Source of the DNA: Lindgomyces ingoldianus
Taxonomy: Eukaryota > Ascomycota > Dothideomycetes > Pleosporales > Lindgomycetaceae
Direction: 5' to 3'
Length of the DNA: 64,000 nt
Assembly: GCF_010093535.1 (NCBI RefSeq)
Contig: NW_022985165.1
Coordinates: 1,077,267-1,141,266, forward strand
The notes below the pieces were generated by a model that searched no databases, was not told the origin of the DNA, and saw only the letters and a program-made list of their open reading frames with translations. This document shows, piece after piece, positions 24,076-34,215 of the stretch (its first letter is position 1; each line of letters opens with the position of its first letter). Position numbers and translations under genes: made by a program.

Positions 24076-25940
24076 ACGTACCTAACAGGTTAGCCGGCCA
24101 CACAGGTTGGCCGGCCACTTTTGCCAAGCCCCTACTAAAACCACCCCATTCTAGCGCAAAACTGCCCACTTTAGCCCTATATAAAGCAATACAACACAAG
24201 ATATTATTTAGAGTCTACTTCTGCTACTTTCTTATATATACGCAAGTTATGCCTAGTCTAATTACACTGCCTACATTACCTTTAACTTAGCTTACCTCCT
24301 TTAGTGTGCACCTGTGTCTTTAGCTTCTTTCTATTACTACGCGCTTTAAACTCCTTTAAAGCAGTTAAACAAGCTCTATCCTTAACTATTAAGGTTCTTT
24401 CTGCCTAAATTTACTTCCTTTTATGCAATCTATGTTGCGTAGTAGCCTTATTTACTACTTAAAGCTCTATAATCTTCTTTTACGCTAACACTAGCTTATG
24501 CGTAATAATTAATGCCCTCTTTAAAACTTTTTTAAAGGCCTTTACTATAGATATTAGTAAGCTATTTATATGCCTTTAAATTTTTACCTTTACAAGCATT
24601 AATTACAACTTAAATTTAAAAGTATTACTTAGGGTTTGCAACTGCTAGGGCTTGTTGTTAATAGGTAGTAGTAGTAATAGAGTACGCAACTAGACATTAA
24701 GGGCTATTTTAACTTATTTTAGGTTAAATAGGACTAAACTAGTGCCTTAAAACTCTTTTTAGATATTACTAAAAGTAATTACTGCATTATAAGCGCGTAT
24801 AAAGCATAGTAGAAACTTAAGTTTTATAATGTAGGTAATCTAGTTGCGTATAAGATTTTTAGCTTAGCACTTATACACCTTTTTTAAAGAGGCAAAACAA
24901 CCTACATTAAAAGGCTATAGAAGGTGTAATAAGTGTAAAAGCATGTAGATAGTAATAATCTTATTTTTTTTATAGTACTGTTAGAAATTAAGCAAGTTAT
25001 AGCTCTTATAGCTGTTAATAATAAGAAGCTAATAAGCGCTTATAACTCTTTTTTTTATATGCTTATTAAAGTGCTTTAACTACTACAGCCTAAGCTTATT
25101 TATTGTCTAGCTGTTCTTAGAGACTGCAATAACCTAGTTTTAAGGTAGATTCTTCTTCTTATACTAGGTAAAGAGGTAATAGCAGCTCTTAAAGATAATA
25201 AAAAGTAGAATAGCCTACTTTATTATGTTAATGCCCTAGATAACTATTGTCTACTTCCTATTACCTTACTATATTACCTTTAGCTGTTCTTATCTCTCTA
25301 AAGCTGTAATAACTACTCTAGTTAATATCTAGCTTATTATAAAGCCTAACGTATTAAAGTTATACATGTCTTTATCCTAGATACTATACTTAGCTTTTAT
25401 GTTAGCTACTAGGCAAAACTAGCCCTAGATAACCTCTAGATCCTTATAAAGCGCTTTTTTATAATTATACTTATAATTAAACTTTATTATAAACTTAGAG
25501 TAGTGCTTAACCTACATACTAGGCTAGTTTAAGCTAACCTAGCCTAGATTGCGCTCTGCGTGCAAGGAATTAGCTATATTAGCTACAGCTGCAAGCCTAG
25601 AGAGAAATCTGCGTGTAATAAGCTTAAGTATGTACTTAACAACAACTTTTTTTTTAAGCTTAGTTAAATTCTTTAATTTAGGCTAGCATTCTGCTTCTAA
25701 AGGCTGTCTAGCGCGTTAATTGCTTAGTGTTGTGTGAGAGACATTATAGATAGCTATAGCGCGTTATAAAGAGAGTTTTAAGTCTTATTTAAGAGCTTAA
25801 AGAGCAAGCTGTATCTAACGTTCTTTAGAAGATTTAATCTAGTGTTGTTGTGAAGGCATTATGTAGATAGGTAGAGTGTGGTAGGGGCTTGGCAAAAGTG
25901 GCCGGCCAACCTGTGTGGCCGGCCAACCTGTTAGGTACGT
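24076..25940 (-). mobile_element. L-family Fot1/pogo-like transposon, copy L1
   Basis: The 1865-bp element has TA flanks (24074-24075, 25941-25942) and termini starting ACGTACCTAACAGGT/CGGTTAGCC-type sequence. Two GGTTGGCCGGCCAC repeats sit where F carries two GTTGCTTAC repeats. The minus-strand transposase remnant includes YNFNTLGF (near 25350) at the first catalytic site and a zinc-knuckle relic near 24250. It is less AT-shifted than the F copies at its ends. Uninterrupted here, it is the empty-site control for the F insertion in L2. Confidence 0.88.
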
Positions 25941-25942
25941 TA

Positions 25943-26170
25943 ATAGCTAAGAAATTTATATATAAACTTAAGTAAGATATAGTCTTAATACACAAATACT
26001 TATAAATTATTATTTTTAATAGAGACAAGTTATTTACTAGTAACTTTTAGAAAGCAGCTATAAAGCATCTTAGTGTAATATATAAACTATCTACAGTATA
26101 TTACCTACAGACAGACAGACAAACTAAGAGAATCAATGCTAAAGTAGAAAGATACCTAAGAAAGTACATA
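25943..26170 (+). pseudogene. C pol remnant, part 4: integrase core end
   Basis: The frame reads LSTVYYLQTDRQTKRINAKV near 26085-26145, the relic of the strongly conserved AYHPQTDGQTER block of gypsy integrases; the catalytic Glu region follows. It ends at TA 26169-26170. Confidence 0.85.
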
Positions 26171-27270
26171 ACGTACTTCATAGGCAAGTTGCTTACACAC
26201 CTAAGTTGCTTACTTTTGCTAAGACCCTACTAAACTACCCTTCCTACACTAATGCATTCCCCACAACACTACTTAGACGCGCTAAAAGAATGTTAAATAC
26301 AGCTTACACTCTAAGCTTTTAAATAAGACATAAAACTTTTAAAGAAATATGCTATAGCTATGTATAAAGTCCTATAAAAGATAATAAATAACTACAGCGC
26401 TAAATAACCTTTATAAGCTAATTCTACAGCTAAATTATAAAGGCTAGGTAATAAAAAGAAGCAGGTAATTATTAAGACTATACTTAAGCTATATGCGCAA
26501 GGAATTTCCCCTTAGATAGCATTTATAGCTAATATAGCTAATTCTTTACGCGCTAAGCGTAATCTAGGCTATGTTTACATAAACTAGCCTAGTATGTTTG
26601 TAAAGTGTTATTTAAAGCTTAAAGTAAAGTTTTAAGCGCAAGTATAGTTAAAAGATATCTAGCTAATTATAAACCTTATCTTGCTAAAGTTGTACATGTT
26701 ATTATCCTAGATGCTATACTTAGCTTTAATATTCTCTATAAGGCTAAACCTGCTCTAAATTACCCTAGGACTCTTATAAAGAGCTCTTTTATAGTTGTAC
26801 TTACGCTTAAATGTTACTTTAAGCTCTAAATAACGCTTTATAAACGTACTAGGCTAGTTTATGTAAACATAGCCTAGATTACGCTTAGCGCGCAAAGAAT
26901 TAGCTATATTAGCTATAAATGCTATCTAAGGGGAAATTCCTTGCGCATATAGCTTAAGTATAGTTTTAATAATTACCTGCTCCTTTATATTACCTAGCCT
27001 TTATAATTTAGCTGTAGAATTAGCTTGTAAAGGTTATCTAGCGCTGTAGTTATTTATTATCTTTTATAAGACCTTATATATAGCTACAGCATATTTTTTT
27101 AAAAGTTTTATGTCTTATTTAAAAGCTTAGAGTGTAAGCTGTATCTAACATTCTTTTAGCGCGTCTAAGTAGTATTGTGGGGAATGCATTAGTGTAGGAA
27201 GAGTAGTTTAGTAGGGTCTTAGCAAAAGTAAGTAACTTAGGTGTGTAAGCAACTCGCCTATGAAGTACGT
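26171..27270. mobile_element. F-family foldback element, 1100 bp
   Basis: TA duplications at 26169-26170 and 27271-27272. Arms match the other foldbacks, but the loop is in the opposite orientation (class b), shared with copies at 31774, 49564 and 56250-59046. Confidence 0.9.
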
Positions 27271-27272
27271 TA

Positions 27273-28000
27273 TCTTATAGCTAGAATAATTAGGCAGAAT
27301 AGCTTTTAATAGCATAGCTTACTATTAACACAGTAAAATCTGCTATAATAAAAGAACCTTTACATAAAGCAAATTTTAGTTACTACCCCTGTTACACACT
27401 CTATAGAAATTAGCCTATAAACCTACTAGAATTAATTAACTACCTAATAAACTTATAAAATATATATAAAAAATTAGCAATTGAAGCTAAATTTAGTTAA
27501 AAAATAATAGAATAATATGTAAACTAGACGTAAGAACGCAGACTAGAAATTTGCTTTAAAGACTATGTATACCTTAAAACTAAAAACCTTAAAATACCCT
27601 AACCTTCTAGAAAGCTTATAGAAAGAAGAATAAGACTTTATAAAGTTTTTTAAACCTAACAAGATAACTATAAGCTAAAGCTTCCTCTATATAGAAAAAT
27701 ACACTTATAGTTTTACATCTTAAAGTTAGAAAAAGCGCTTAAAGAAATTCTTTTATTAATATAAAGAGAAAAAGAAATAGAAATAAAGTATAAAGTAGAA
27801 TAAATTATTAGTAACTAAAAAAATAAAAAGAAATTCTTAGTAAAAGAGATAAAATAGCTTACTAGTAAAAACATCTAGAATCTAGCTAAGAACCTGTAAA
27901 ATGCGCAGTAGTTAGTATAGAAGTACCTCTAGACTCTTTTAAAAGAAACTAGCTAGGTAATAAGGCACTTATTTTTAAAAAAAATAGCTATGTTATTATT
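27273..28000 (+). pseudogene. C pol remnant, part 5: integrase C-terminus and chromodomain
   Basis: After the foldback the frame resumes with the region before the GPY-type module. Near 27795-27960 it gives KYKVE.I and KKFLVK.I followed by LAKNL.NAQQLV.KYL, the layout of a chromodomain. Such tails in chromovirus integrases bind histone marks. It is degraded by stops. Confidence 0.7.
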
Positions 28001-28605
28001 GCATAGTAGCAGCCTTTAGAGACAAGTACTAGTAGAAAGAGGTTAAGAGGGTAATTAACCCTCTACTGCTGCCTTAAGAGCTGCTATTTTATCTAAGAAA
28101 AAGAGGTCCCCCTTTAAGTACTTTACGCAACAAGCTTTTAATAAATTTAGTAATTTTTAAATATAATATTATTTAGAATGCTCTCTTTTTATTACTTTTA
28201 CCTTTTTCTTTAATAAACATACTAGCTTCTTAGTAAACTTCTGCTTATAAACCTTTACTATCTTAGCAGCATAAAGAAGCTTTTTTTTTTTTAAGTAATT
28301 TTAAGTAGTGTTAAAAATAAAAGTGTTGCACTAGTTATTTTTTTTACACACTCTATGCATCTATCTAAGGATAAAGTTAACATATAAGATAACTTTAATA
28401 ACTAGTAAGCGTTGCAGAGTTTTCTTTTTATTTAATAAAGAAAATGAAAACAGTAAGTAGTATAAGAATAACAAGATAAATAGAACTAGTAAGCTATTTA
28501 GTATAATAAAGATAGACATTATAAACGCCTTTTAGTAGGTAAGTACTTACTTTATAAATAAACTTTTACTAACGCAGTTATGTAAGCAGAGCAGTAAAAA
28601 CACTG
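28001..28605. other. C 3' untranslated region
   Basis: No recognisable protein beyond the chromodomain. The region ends with the CTAGG copy at 28606-28610 that is the target duplication of D1. After D1 the C polypurine tract (GGGAGAAGAGGCAGTG) follows at 31005-31020. Confidence 0.6.
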
Positions 28606-28610
28606 CTAGG

Positions 28611-28972
28611 TGTAACAGCACAGGCAAGACAATAGGTCCGAATGCGGTGGGAATCCACTCAGAGGCATATAGGAGTGCGTGGAGACTCTAAACCTAGGAA
28701 TGCCATTAACACCTATAGGCCTTGTACAAAAGGATATTAGAAAACTACTAAGCTAGCTACAGAGGCAAGGTGCGACTAAATACATAAGGGAATAGAGGTA
28801 CAGCAAGGGGCAGGGTAGAGTTAGGGCTAGGTTAAGGTTAGGGCTAATATAAAAGCCTTTTAAAGGTTCTAGGCAACTTAATAATTTATAAAAATTAAGT
28901 TAAAGTTAGAGCTAATATAAAGACTTTTTAGATAAGTTCTAAGTAACTTAAAATAAAATAAGAATTATTACA
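28611..28972 (-). repeat. 3' LTR of D1 with internal duplication
   Basis: It is 362 bp against 290-306 bp in the other family LTRs. The excess is a partial tandem duplication of the U3 start, which is also present in the other D1 LTR (30640-31001). The duplication therefore predates this insertion. Confidence 0.85.
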
Positions 28973-30639
28973 CTACCCCCCCCTTTATAAACTAATAGTC
29001 CTTATTAGTAGTAATTATAGTACAAGGTATTACTATTATGTCCTCTACTTTTTTAAACTAAAACTAGTCTAATTTAGCTAGGTGTTCTTACTAAGTATTT
29101 CTTTATACTACTTATACTGTTCTTTAAACCTAAACGCTACGCATATAGTTATTAATTATTAGAGTAGTAAGTATAGTTTGTTAATTAAAGCTAATTTAGA
29201 TAAAATAATAAAGTCTTTTTTATAAGTTCTCTTTTCTAGATTATATGCTGTAAGGTAGGCTACTATAGCTTTAAAAAAGTTTACCTAAGTATGTTTAAAA
29301 CTATAATTTAGTACTTATAAGCTTAAAAAAAGCTTTTTTTATAAGTAAAAAGACTAATCTAACTAGAATACTTTTTTTTAATAGCTGCACTAATAAAGCG
29401 CGCTTTTAATGTAAAAAAAGCTTCCTTTTTATTTATTTTAAAAGTCTAGAATGCTTACTATGCCTTAGTCTTCTTTTAACTAGTAATAAAATAAGCTTAG
29501 AAAAGGTTTACTATATCCTCTACACTTGTAAACTAAAACTAGTCTAATTTAGCTAGGTATCCTAGCTCTAGATAATCTTTTGCAATACTAGCTATGTGTG
29601 TAACAATTCTCCTTCCATCTCAGGTCGCCCAGAACCCATCCGAAGGGTCCCTGTATCGGCTCCGACCCTGACTCGACCTAGCCCCGACTCTGCCCTGCCC
29701 CCTGCTGTTACCCCTATTCCCTCATATATTTAGTCGCACCTCGCCCTGTAGCTAGCTTAGTAGTTTTCTGATATCCTTTTATACAAAGCCTATAAATATC
29801 AATAGCATTCCCAGGTTCAGAGTCCCCACGCACTCCCATATGCCTCTGAGTGGATTCCCACCGCATTCGGACCCATTGTCTTGCCTGCGCTGTTACAATG
29901 TGTTTCTATATTAATGCTATGTGTGCACACTTGCTTTAATAGTAATCTAAATTAATATTAAGTCTATTTATAATAAAAGCTTACTATTATTTAAATGTAG
30001 GTTCTTTGCTATCTATAAAAATCCTAATTTTAAGTATATATTTAGTAAAGTAGATTTACTAAGTTTAAGAAGTGCCTAAAAAGTCTCTTACATTTAAAGT
30101 AGTAAAAGTAGTATAAGGTGTTATTAAAGGTAATTTAGTAGTTAGTAGAGGTTAACTAGTAGTTTTTAGCTAAATTAGCTACTTAAGCTATGCTTATAAT
30201 TAAGTAAAAGTATAGCTTTAAGTGCTGTAGGAGTAGGTTTAGCTGTTAACATAAATTATTAATTAACTCTAGGGGGCTTACCTTAGCTAAGGTGTATTTT
30301 AATTCTAAAATTAAAAGGTAGTAGTTAGCTAGACATTAGCAGTTACCTTTAATTTTAATAAGTTATTAGTAGTCTTTAAGTTTCTACTTTAGCACCTTTT
30401 TATAACTTTTCTAAAGGTAATCTTAATTATAGAGGATAAAAGGTTCTAAACCTAAAAGCTTTAGTTAACTAAAAGTTAATAAAATCTAGTCTATAAACTA
30501 CATAGTTTAATATAATAGTGTGTAAGTATTATAACCTAAACTAAATTAGACATATCTTAGGCTTAAATATAGTTAAATAAATAATTAGTGTAATATTATA
30601 ATAAGGCTGTTACTAGTAAAAGTAAGTTTTTTAATATAA
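28973..30639 (-). pseudogene. D1 gag remnant
   Basis: The reverse complement aligns with the leader and gag part of A4 (59844-60900) and with D2. It has stops throughout and contains a partial internal duplication of a segment including ACTAAAACTAGTC (near 29055 and 29530), also seen in D2 (near 52750 and 53230). Confidence 0.75.
29599..29897 (+). mobile_element. A-family solo LTR nested in D1
   Basis: The 299-bp LTR runs from TGTAACAATTC to GCTGTTACA with ATGTG duplications at 29594-29598 and 29898-29902. The corresponding site in D2 (near 53295) has no LTR, so D2 is the empty-site control. It is little mutated and opposite in orientation to D1. Confidence 0.93.
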
Positions 30640-31001
30640 TGTAACTGCATAGGCAAGACAATAGGTCTAAATGCAGTAGGAATCTACTTAGAGGCATATA
30701 GAAGTGTGTAGGGACTCTAAACCTAGAAATGCTATTAACACCTATAGGCCTTGTACAAAAGGATATTAGAAAACTACTAAGCTAGCTACAGAAGCAAGGT
30801 GCAACTAAATACATAAGGGAATAGGGGTACAGTAGAGGGCAGGGCAGAGTTAGGGCTAGGTTAAGGTTAGGGCTGATACAGGGGCCTTCTAGAGGTTCTA
30901 GGCAACCTAACAATTCATGAGAATTAAGTCAGGGTTAGAGCCAATACAGGGACCCTTCGGATAGGTTCCGGGCGACCCGAGATGGAACGAGAATCGTTAC
31001 A
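30640..31001 (-). repeat. 5' LTR of D1
   Basis: It pairs with 28611-28972; same length and same internal duplication. It is followed by CTAGG at 31002-31006. Confidence 0.88.
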
Positions 31002-31020
31002 CTAGGGAGAAGAGGCAGTG

Positions 31021-31608
31021 TGTTATAGTCTATAGTTAGACTAACATAACTCTACCTAAAGTACTCTACAATCTAGCTAGGTTAGAGCAGGGCTTGTTTA
31101 TAGACTAACTAGAACGTGCAGAGGCAGCATAGCTGCCTATAGCTACAGAAGAATACATTGTCTAATAAAAAGGTAGGCTAAGAAATAAGAACAAGTTAAA
31201 TAAGTTAGATTAGTTACGCTAGGTAGACTTATCTAAACTTAACTAATGCGTTCTTAGCACTATTAAACATGTATATAGTTCTAACTTTAAACAACCTTTA
31301 GAAAGTGTGTTTAACATTTAGTTTATTTTTTATATAAACTAAGTAAGCATTTTAGCTTTTTAAAGAGCTGTAATACTATTTATATATCTTGCAACATATA
31401 TACCTCTAATTCTATCTAACAAGACTGTTTAACCTAGCCACTATACTGCTGCTATAGGGACAAACCACGATCTAGTCACTCTAACCTACTCTGTTAGCCT
31501 ATTAGCCATTACGTAGGACTGTACACCCTACTGTCGGCCCCTAACCTCCGTCCTATCACCCTAGGAACAACATTGACCCGAGTGCTTCCCGAAGCAAGGA
31601 TTGTAACA
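31021..31608 (+). repeat. 3' LTR of C
   Basis: The 588-bp LTR from TGTTATAG to GATTGTAACA is preceded by a purine tract and followed by CCTTG. Its second half is GC-balanced and little mutated, unlike the 5' LTR. Confidence 0.92.
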
Positions 31609-31613
31609 CCTTG

Positions 31614-31771
31614 CTTCTCTAGCTCCACACGGTAGTAGAGACAGTGCTTGTCATCACAAACAGTAGATAAATAGGAAAAGAGAAGAAGATACAACATAAG
31701 GCTGCTATAGCTACAAACTTTTAAAGTAATTGCATTAAATAGCAACTGCTAACGTACCTAGCTAAAATAAT
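31614..31771. other. Right flank of C, unassigned
   Basis: The sequence continues from 11996 if C is removed. No protein motif was found. It contains an ACGTACC string (31752) resembling the first bases of an L/F end, but no matching second end. Confidence 0.5.
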
Positions 31772-31773
31772 TA

Positions 31774-32872
31774 ACGTACTTCACAGGCAAGTTGCTTACA
31801 CACCTAAGTTGCTTACTTTTACTAAGACTCTACTAAACTACTTTTTTTACACTAATACATTTCTAACAACACTACTTAAATATGCTAAAAGAATGTTAGA
31901 TATAGCTTACACTCTAAGCTTTTAAATAAAACATAAAACTTTTAAAAAAACATGCTGCAGCTATGTATAAAGTTCTTTAAAAGATAAAAAATAACTATAG
32001 CACTAGACAACTTTTATAAGCTAATTCTATAGCTAACTTATAAAGGCTAAGTAATAATAAGAAGTAAGTAATTATTAAGACTATACTAAAGCTATATATG
32101 TAAGGATTTTCCCTTAAAATAGCATTTATAGCTAATATAGCTAATTCTTTACACGCTAAGCATAATCTAGGCTATATTAGCATAAACTAGCCTAGTATGT
32201 TTATAAAGTGTTATTTAAAGCTTAAAGTAAAGTTTTAAGCATAAGTATACTTAATAAATATTTAGCCTATAATAAAGCTTATTTTACTAAAGTTATACAT
32301 GTTATTATTCTAGATGCTATACTTAGCTTTAATATTTTTTATAAGGCTAAACCTGCTCTAAATTACTCTAAAACTCTTATAAAAAGCTTTTTTATAGTTA
32401 TACTACACTTAAACATTACTTTAAGCTCTAAATAATGCTTTCTAAACATACTAGGCTAGTTTATGCTAATATAGCCTAGATTATACTTAGCATGTAAAGA
32501 ATTAGCTATATTAGCTATAAATAGTAGTTAAGAGGAAAATCCTTGCACATATAGCTTAAGTATAGTCTTAATAATTACCTACTTTTTATTATTACTTAGC
32601 TTTTATAAGTTAGCTATAGAATTAGCTTGTAAAGGTTATCTAGTGCTATAGTTATTTATTATTTTTTAAGAGACTTTATACATAGCTGCAGCATGTTTCT
32701 TTAAGAGTTTTATATTTTATTTAAAAGCTTAAAGTGTAAGCTATATTTAATGTTCTTTTAGTGCGTCTAAGTAGTGTTATTAGGAATATATTAGTGTAAA
32801 AAAAGTAGTTTAGTAGGGTCTTAGTAAAAGTAAGCAACTTAGGTGTGTAAGCAACTTGCCTGTGAAGTACGT
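31774..32872. mobile_element. F-family foldback element, 1099 bp
   Basis: TA duplications at 31772-31773 and 32873-32874; loop class b. It separates unassigned sequence on its left from copia RNase H sequence on its right. Confidence 0.9.
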
Positions 32873-32874
32873 TA

Positions 32875-33521
32875 AGCTTAATTATGCAAAGTCCTAGCTC
32901 TATAGTACATTAGACGCTGCATTTGCAGATAATCTAGCAACTTGTTAAAGCTTTTATAGACATCTATTTAAGCTCTTTAGTTTAGCAGTAGACTAGAAAG
33001 CTGCCTTATAACAAACTATTACTAAATTAACTATAGAGGCAGAGCTCTTAGCTCTCTCGCAAGCTAGTACTAACATAGAGTAGTAGAAGCTGTTCTTTAT
33101 ACAACTTTAGCTTCTAATTAACAATACCCCTGCTATCTAGTGCAACAATTAGCAGACAATTAGAATTGTTATAAAAAATTTATTAAAGCTTTAAACTAAG
33201 CTTAAGCATGTTAACATTACTAGAGCTAGTTACAACAAGAGATCTCTGCTAGTAGACTACATGTCAACTAGAAACCTACCGCTTAGATGCCTACAGACAG
33301 TCTTACCAAGTTGCTCCTAAGACAAAAACATAAAGAGTTTGTATAATAATTAAGCTTAGAGGATATCTTTACTAACCTTTTTACAAGTAATTTATTATTA
33401 ACTCTTTATGCACTGCACACATCTCTTTAACTATCTACTATACAAATTGCTTACAAATCTGTCTGTCTTTTGTTTAGCTTTTATTCTGCCTATACATTCG
33501 CTTCATTTCAAGCTGGGGGTG
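32875..33521 (+). pseudogene. Ty1/copia RT/RNase H C-terminus, 5'-truncated
   Basis: The + frame reads ADNLATC, then IEAELLALSQAST (about 33030-33070) with C.N.QTIRIVIKN (about 33140-33190), the relic of the copia RNase H block STTEAEYxAxxxA/CDN. A short target-like tail (KHKEF-type region) follows near 33320. Some stops occur at Trp/Gln positions, but fewer than in the gypsy copies. The rest of the element is missing upstream, where the F foldback sits. It ends at a polypurine tract (AAGCTGGGGGTG) at 33510-33521. Confidence 0.8.
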
Positions 33522-33773
33522 TGTGTTTGCAGTAGTGACACGGTAGTCGGATGCGTCGTCACCATAGTCACACGATAGTCGGATGTGTCGTCACACGATG
33601 GTCGGATGCGTCGGCACCATGGTCTGCTGCCAAGACTCACCCACTTATTTCGCATATATATAGACTCCTACAAAGGACTCCTCGAGCAATGAATTCAATC
33701 CAGTTCCTCATGCATCTGGTGCTCCACATAGCTTCACATATACAGAGTACTGAATTTAGTAGGGTGCGCAACA
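33522..33773 (+). repeat. Probable 3' LTR of the copia element
   Basis: It starts TGTGTTTGC directly after the polypurine tract and may end at GTGCGCAACA (33773). It includes a TATA-like CATATATATAG near 33652. The right boundary is inferred only from the TG...CA ends and is uncertain. No second LTR is available. Confidence 0.5.
33536..33623 (+). repeat. Short tandem repeat (three units of about 25-30 bp)
   Basis: Three imperfect units share GGTCGGATGCGTCG or AGTCGGATGTGTCG, with CACACGATAG/CACCATGG linkers. They lie in the U3 part of the probable copia LTR, a usual place for enhancer-like repeats. Confidence 0.8.
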
Positions 33774-33869
33774 TCCCTGTATGCGTAGATTCTAGAGATT
33801 AGGTAGCCGAGCTTAAAGGGCTTTTGTGAGAGAAAAGCTTGCGCAGCGCTAAGGCGCAGCACGCTCGAT

Positions 33870-34215
33870 TAGTTCTTGGCACGATCATGTGACAGGCAGC
33901 GGACCTTGACAGGCAGCCCCGTCATAGGTACCTATAGGTGAATTACAAAAAGCCGCTTTTCTGATAAGAAAATGTCGCAGCGCGCGAATGTTAAGATGTT
34001 ACTAAGAAAATCCTTCAATTTTGCATAAAATAATAGATGTGGGGTGTGGTTGCTTGGCATCTTTCGTGTTAACCGAGCAAATTACATCGCTACTACATGC
34101 AGCGAATACGCCGTTGACGTTTAGTCTTAATATCCGCCTTTCTTAACCATCTTTTACTGTCCCTAGTACGCAAAGTCTACTCCAAATCACTAAAGGTTAA
34201 TTGTTGAAAACAGAA
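33870..34215 (+). promoter_or_regulatory. Upstream region of the APH-like gene
   Basis: GC-balanced, unmutated-looking DNA lies between the copia LTR remnant and the ATG. It contains pyrimidine-rich stretches (TTTCTTAACCATCTTTTACT near 34138-34157) typical of fungal core promoters, and AT-rich TTAATATCC near 34128. No clear TATA box. A direct repeat GACAGGCAGC occurs at about 33890 and 33908. The function of individual sites is inference. Confidence 0.4.

Larger units (their letters stand above)
28611..31001 (-). mobile_element. Gag-only LTR retrotransposon D1 (non-autonomous A derivative)
   Basis: Two 362-bp A-type LTRs (28611-28972 and 30640-31001) in reverse orientation are flanked by CTAGG (28606-28610, 31002-31006). 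On the minus strand the order is LTR, sequence homologous to the A leader and gag, a G-rich purine tract (complement of ACTACCCCCCCCTTT) and LTR. RT, RNase H and integrase are absent. It was presumably copied with A-encoded enzymes. A solo LTR is nested at 29599-29897. Confidence 0.9.
11997..31608 (+). mobile_element. Ty3/gypsy retrotransposon C, complete but expanded by nested insertions
   Basis: The 5' LTR (11997-13686, interrupted) and 3' LTR (31021-31608) are both 588 bp once the insertion is removed. Both start TGTTA, and the 3' LTR ends GATTGTAACA. CCTTG duplications flank the whole unit (11992-11996 and 31609-31613). Between them lie gag, protease, RT, RNase H, integrase and a chromodomain-like tail on +. 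Insertions at 12349, 15389/16096, 20445, 22622, 24076, 26171 and 28611 account for about 12 kb, leaving roughly 7.6 kb, a normal gypsy size. The reading frame continues across each TA insertion point. All frames are RIP-degraded. Confidence 0.93.

Noticed and set aside
31751..31760. Possible second F/L terminus (ACGTACC string) left of the foldback at 31774
   Set aside because: Only seven bases match and no partner end or TA pair was found.
33551..33802. 83-codon frame in the copia LTR
   Set aside because: It spans tandem repeats and a TATA-like box of a probable LTR; no motif, and it crosses the LTR boundary.
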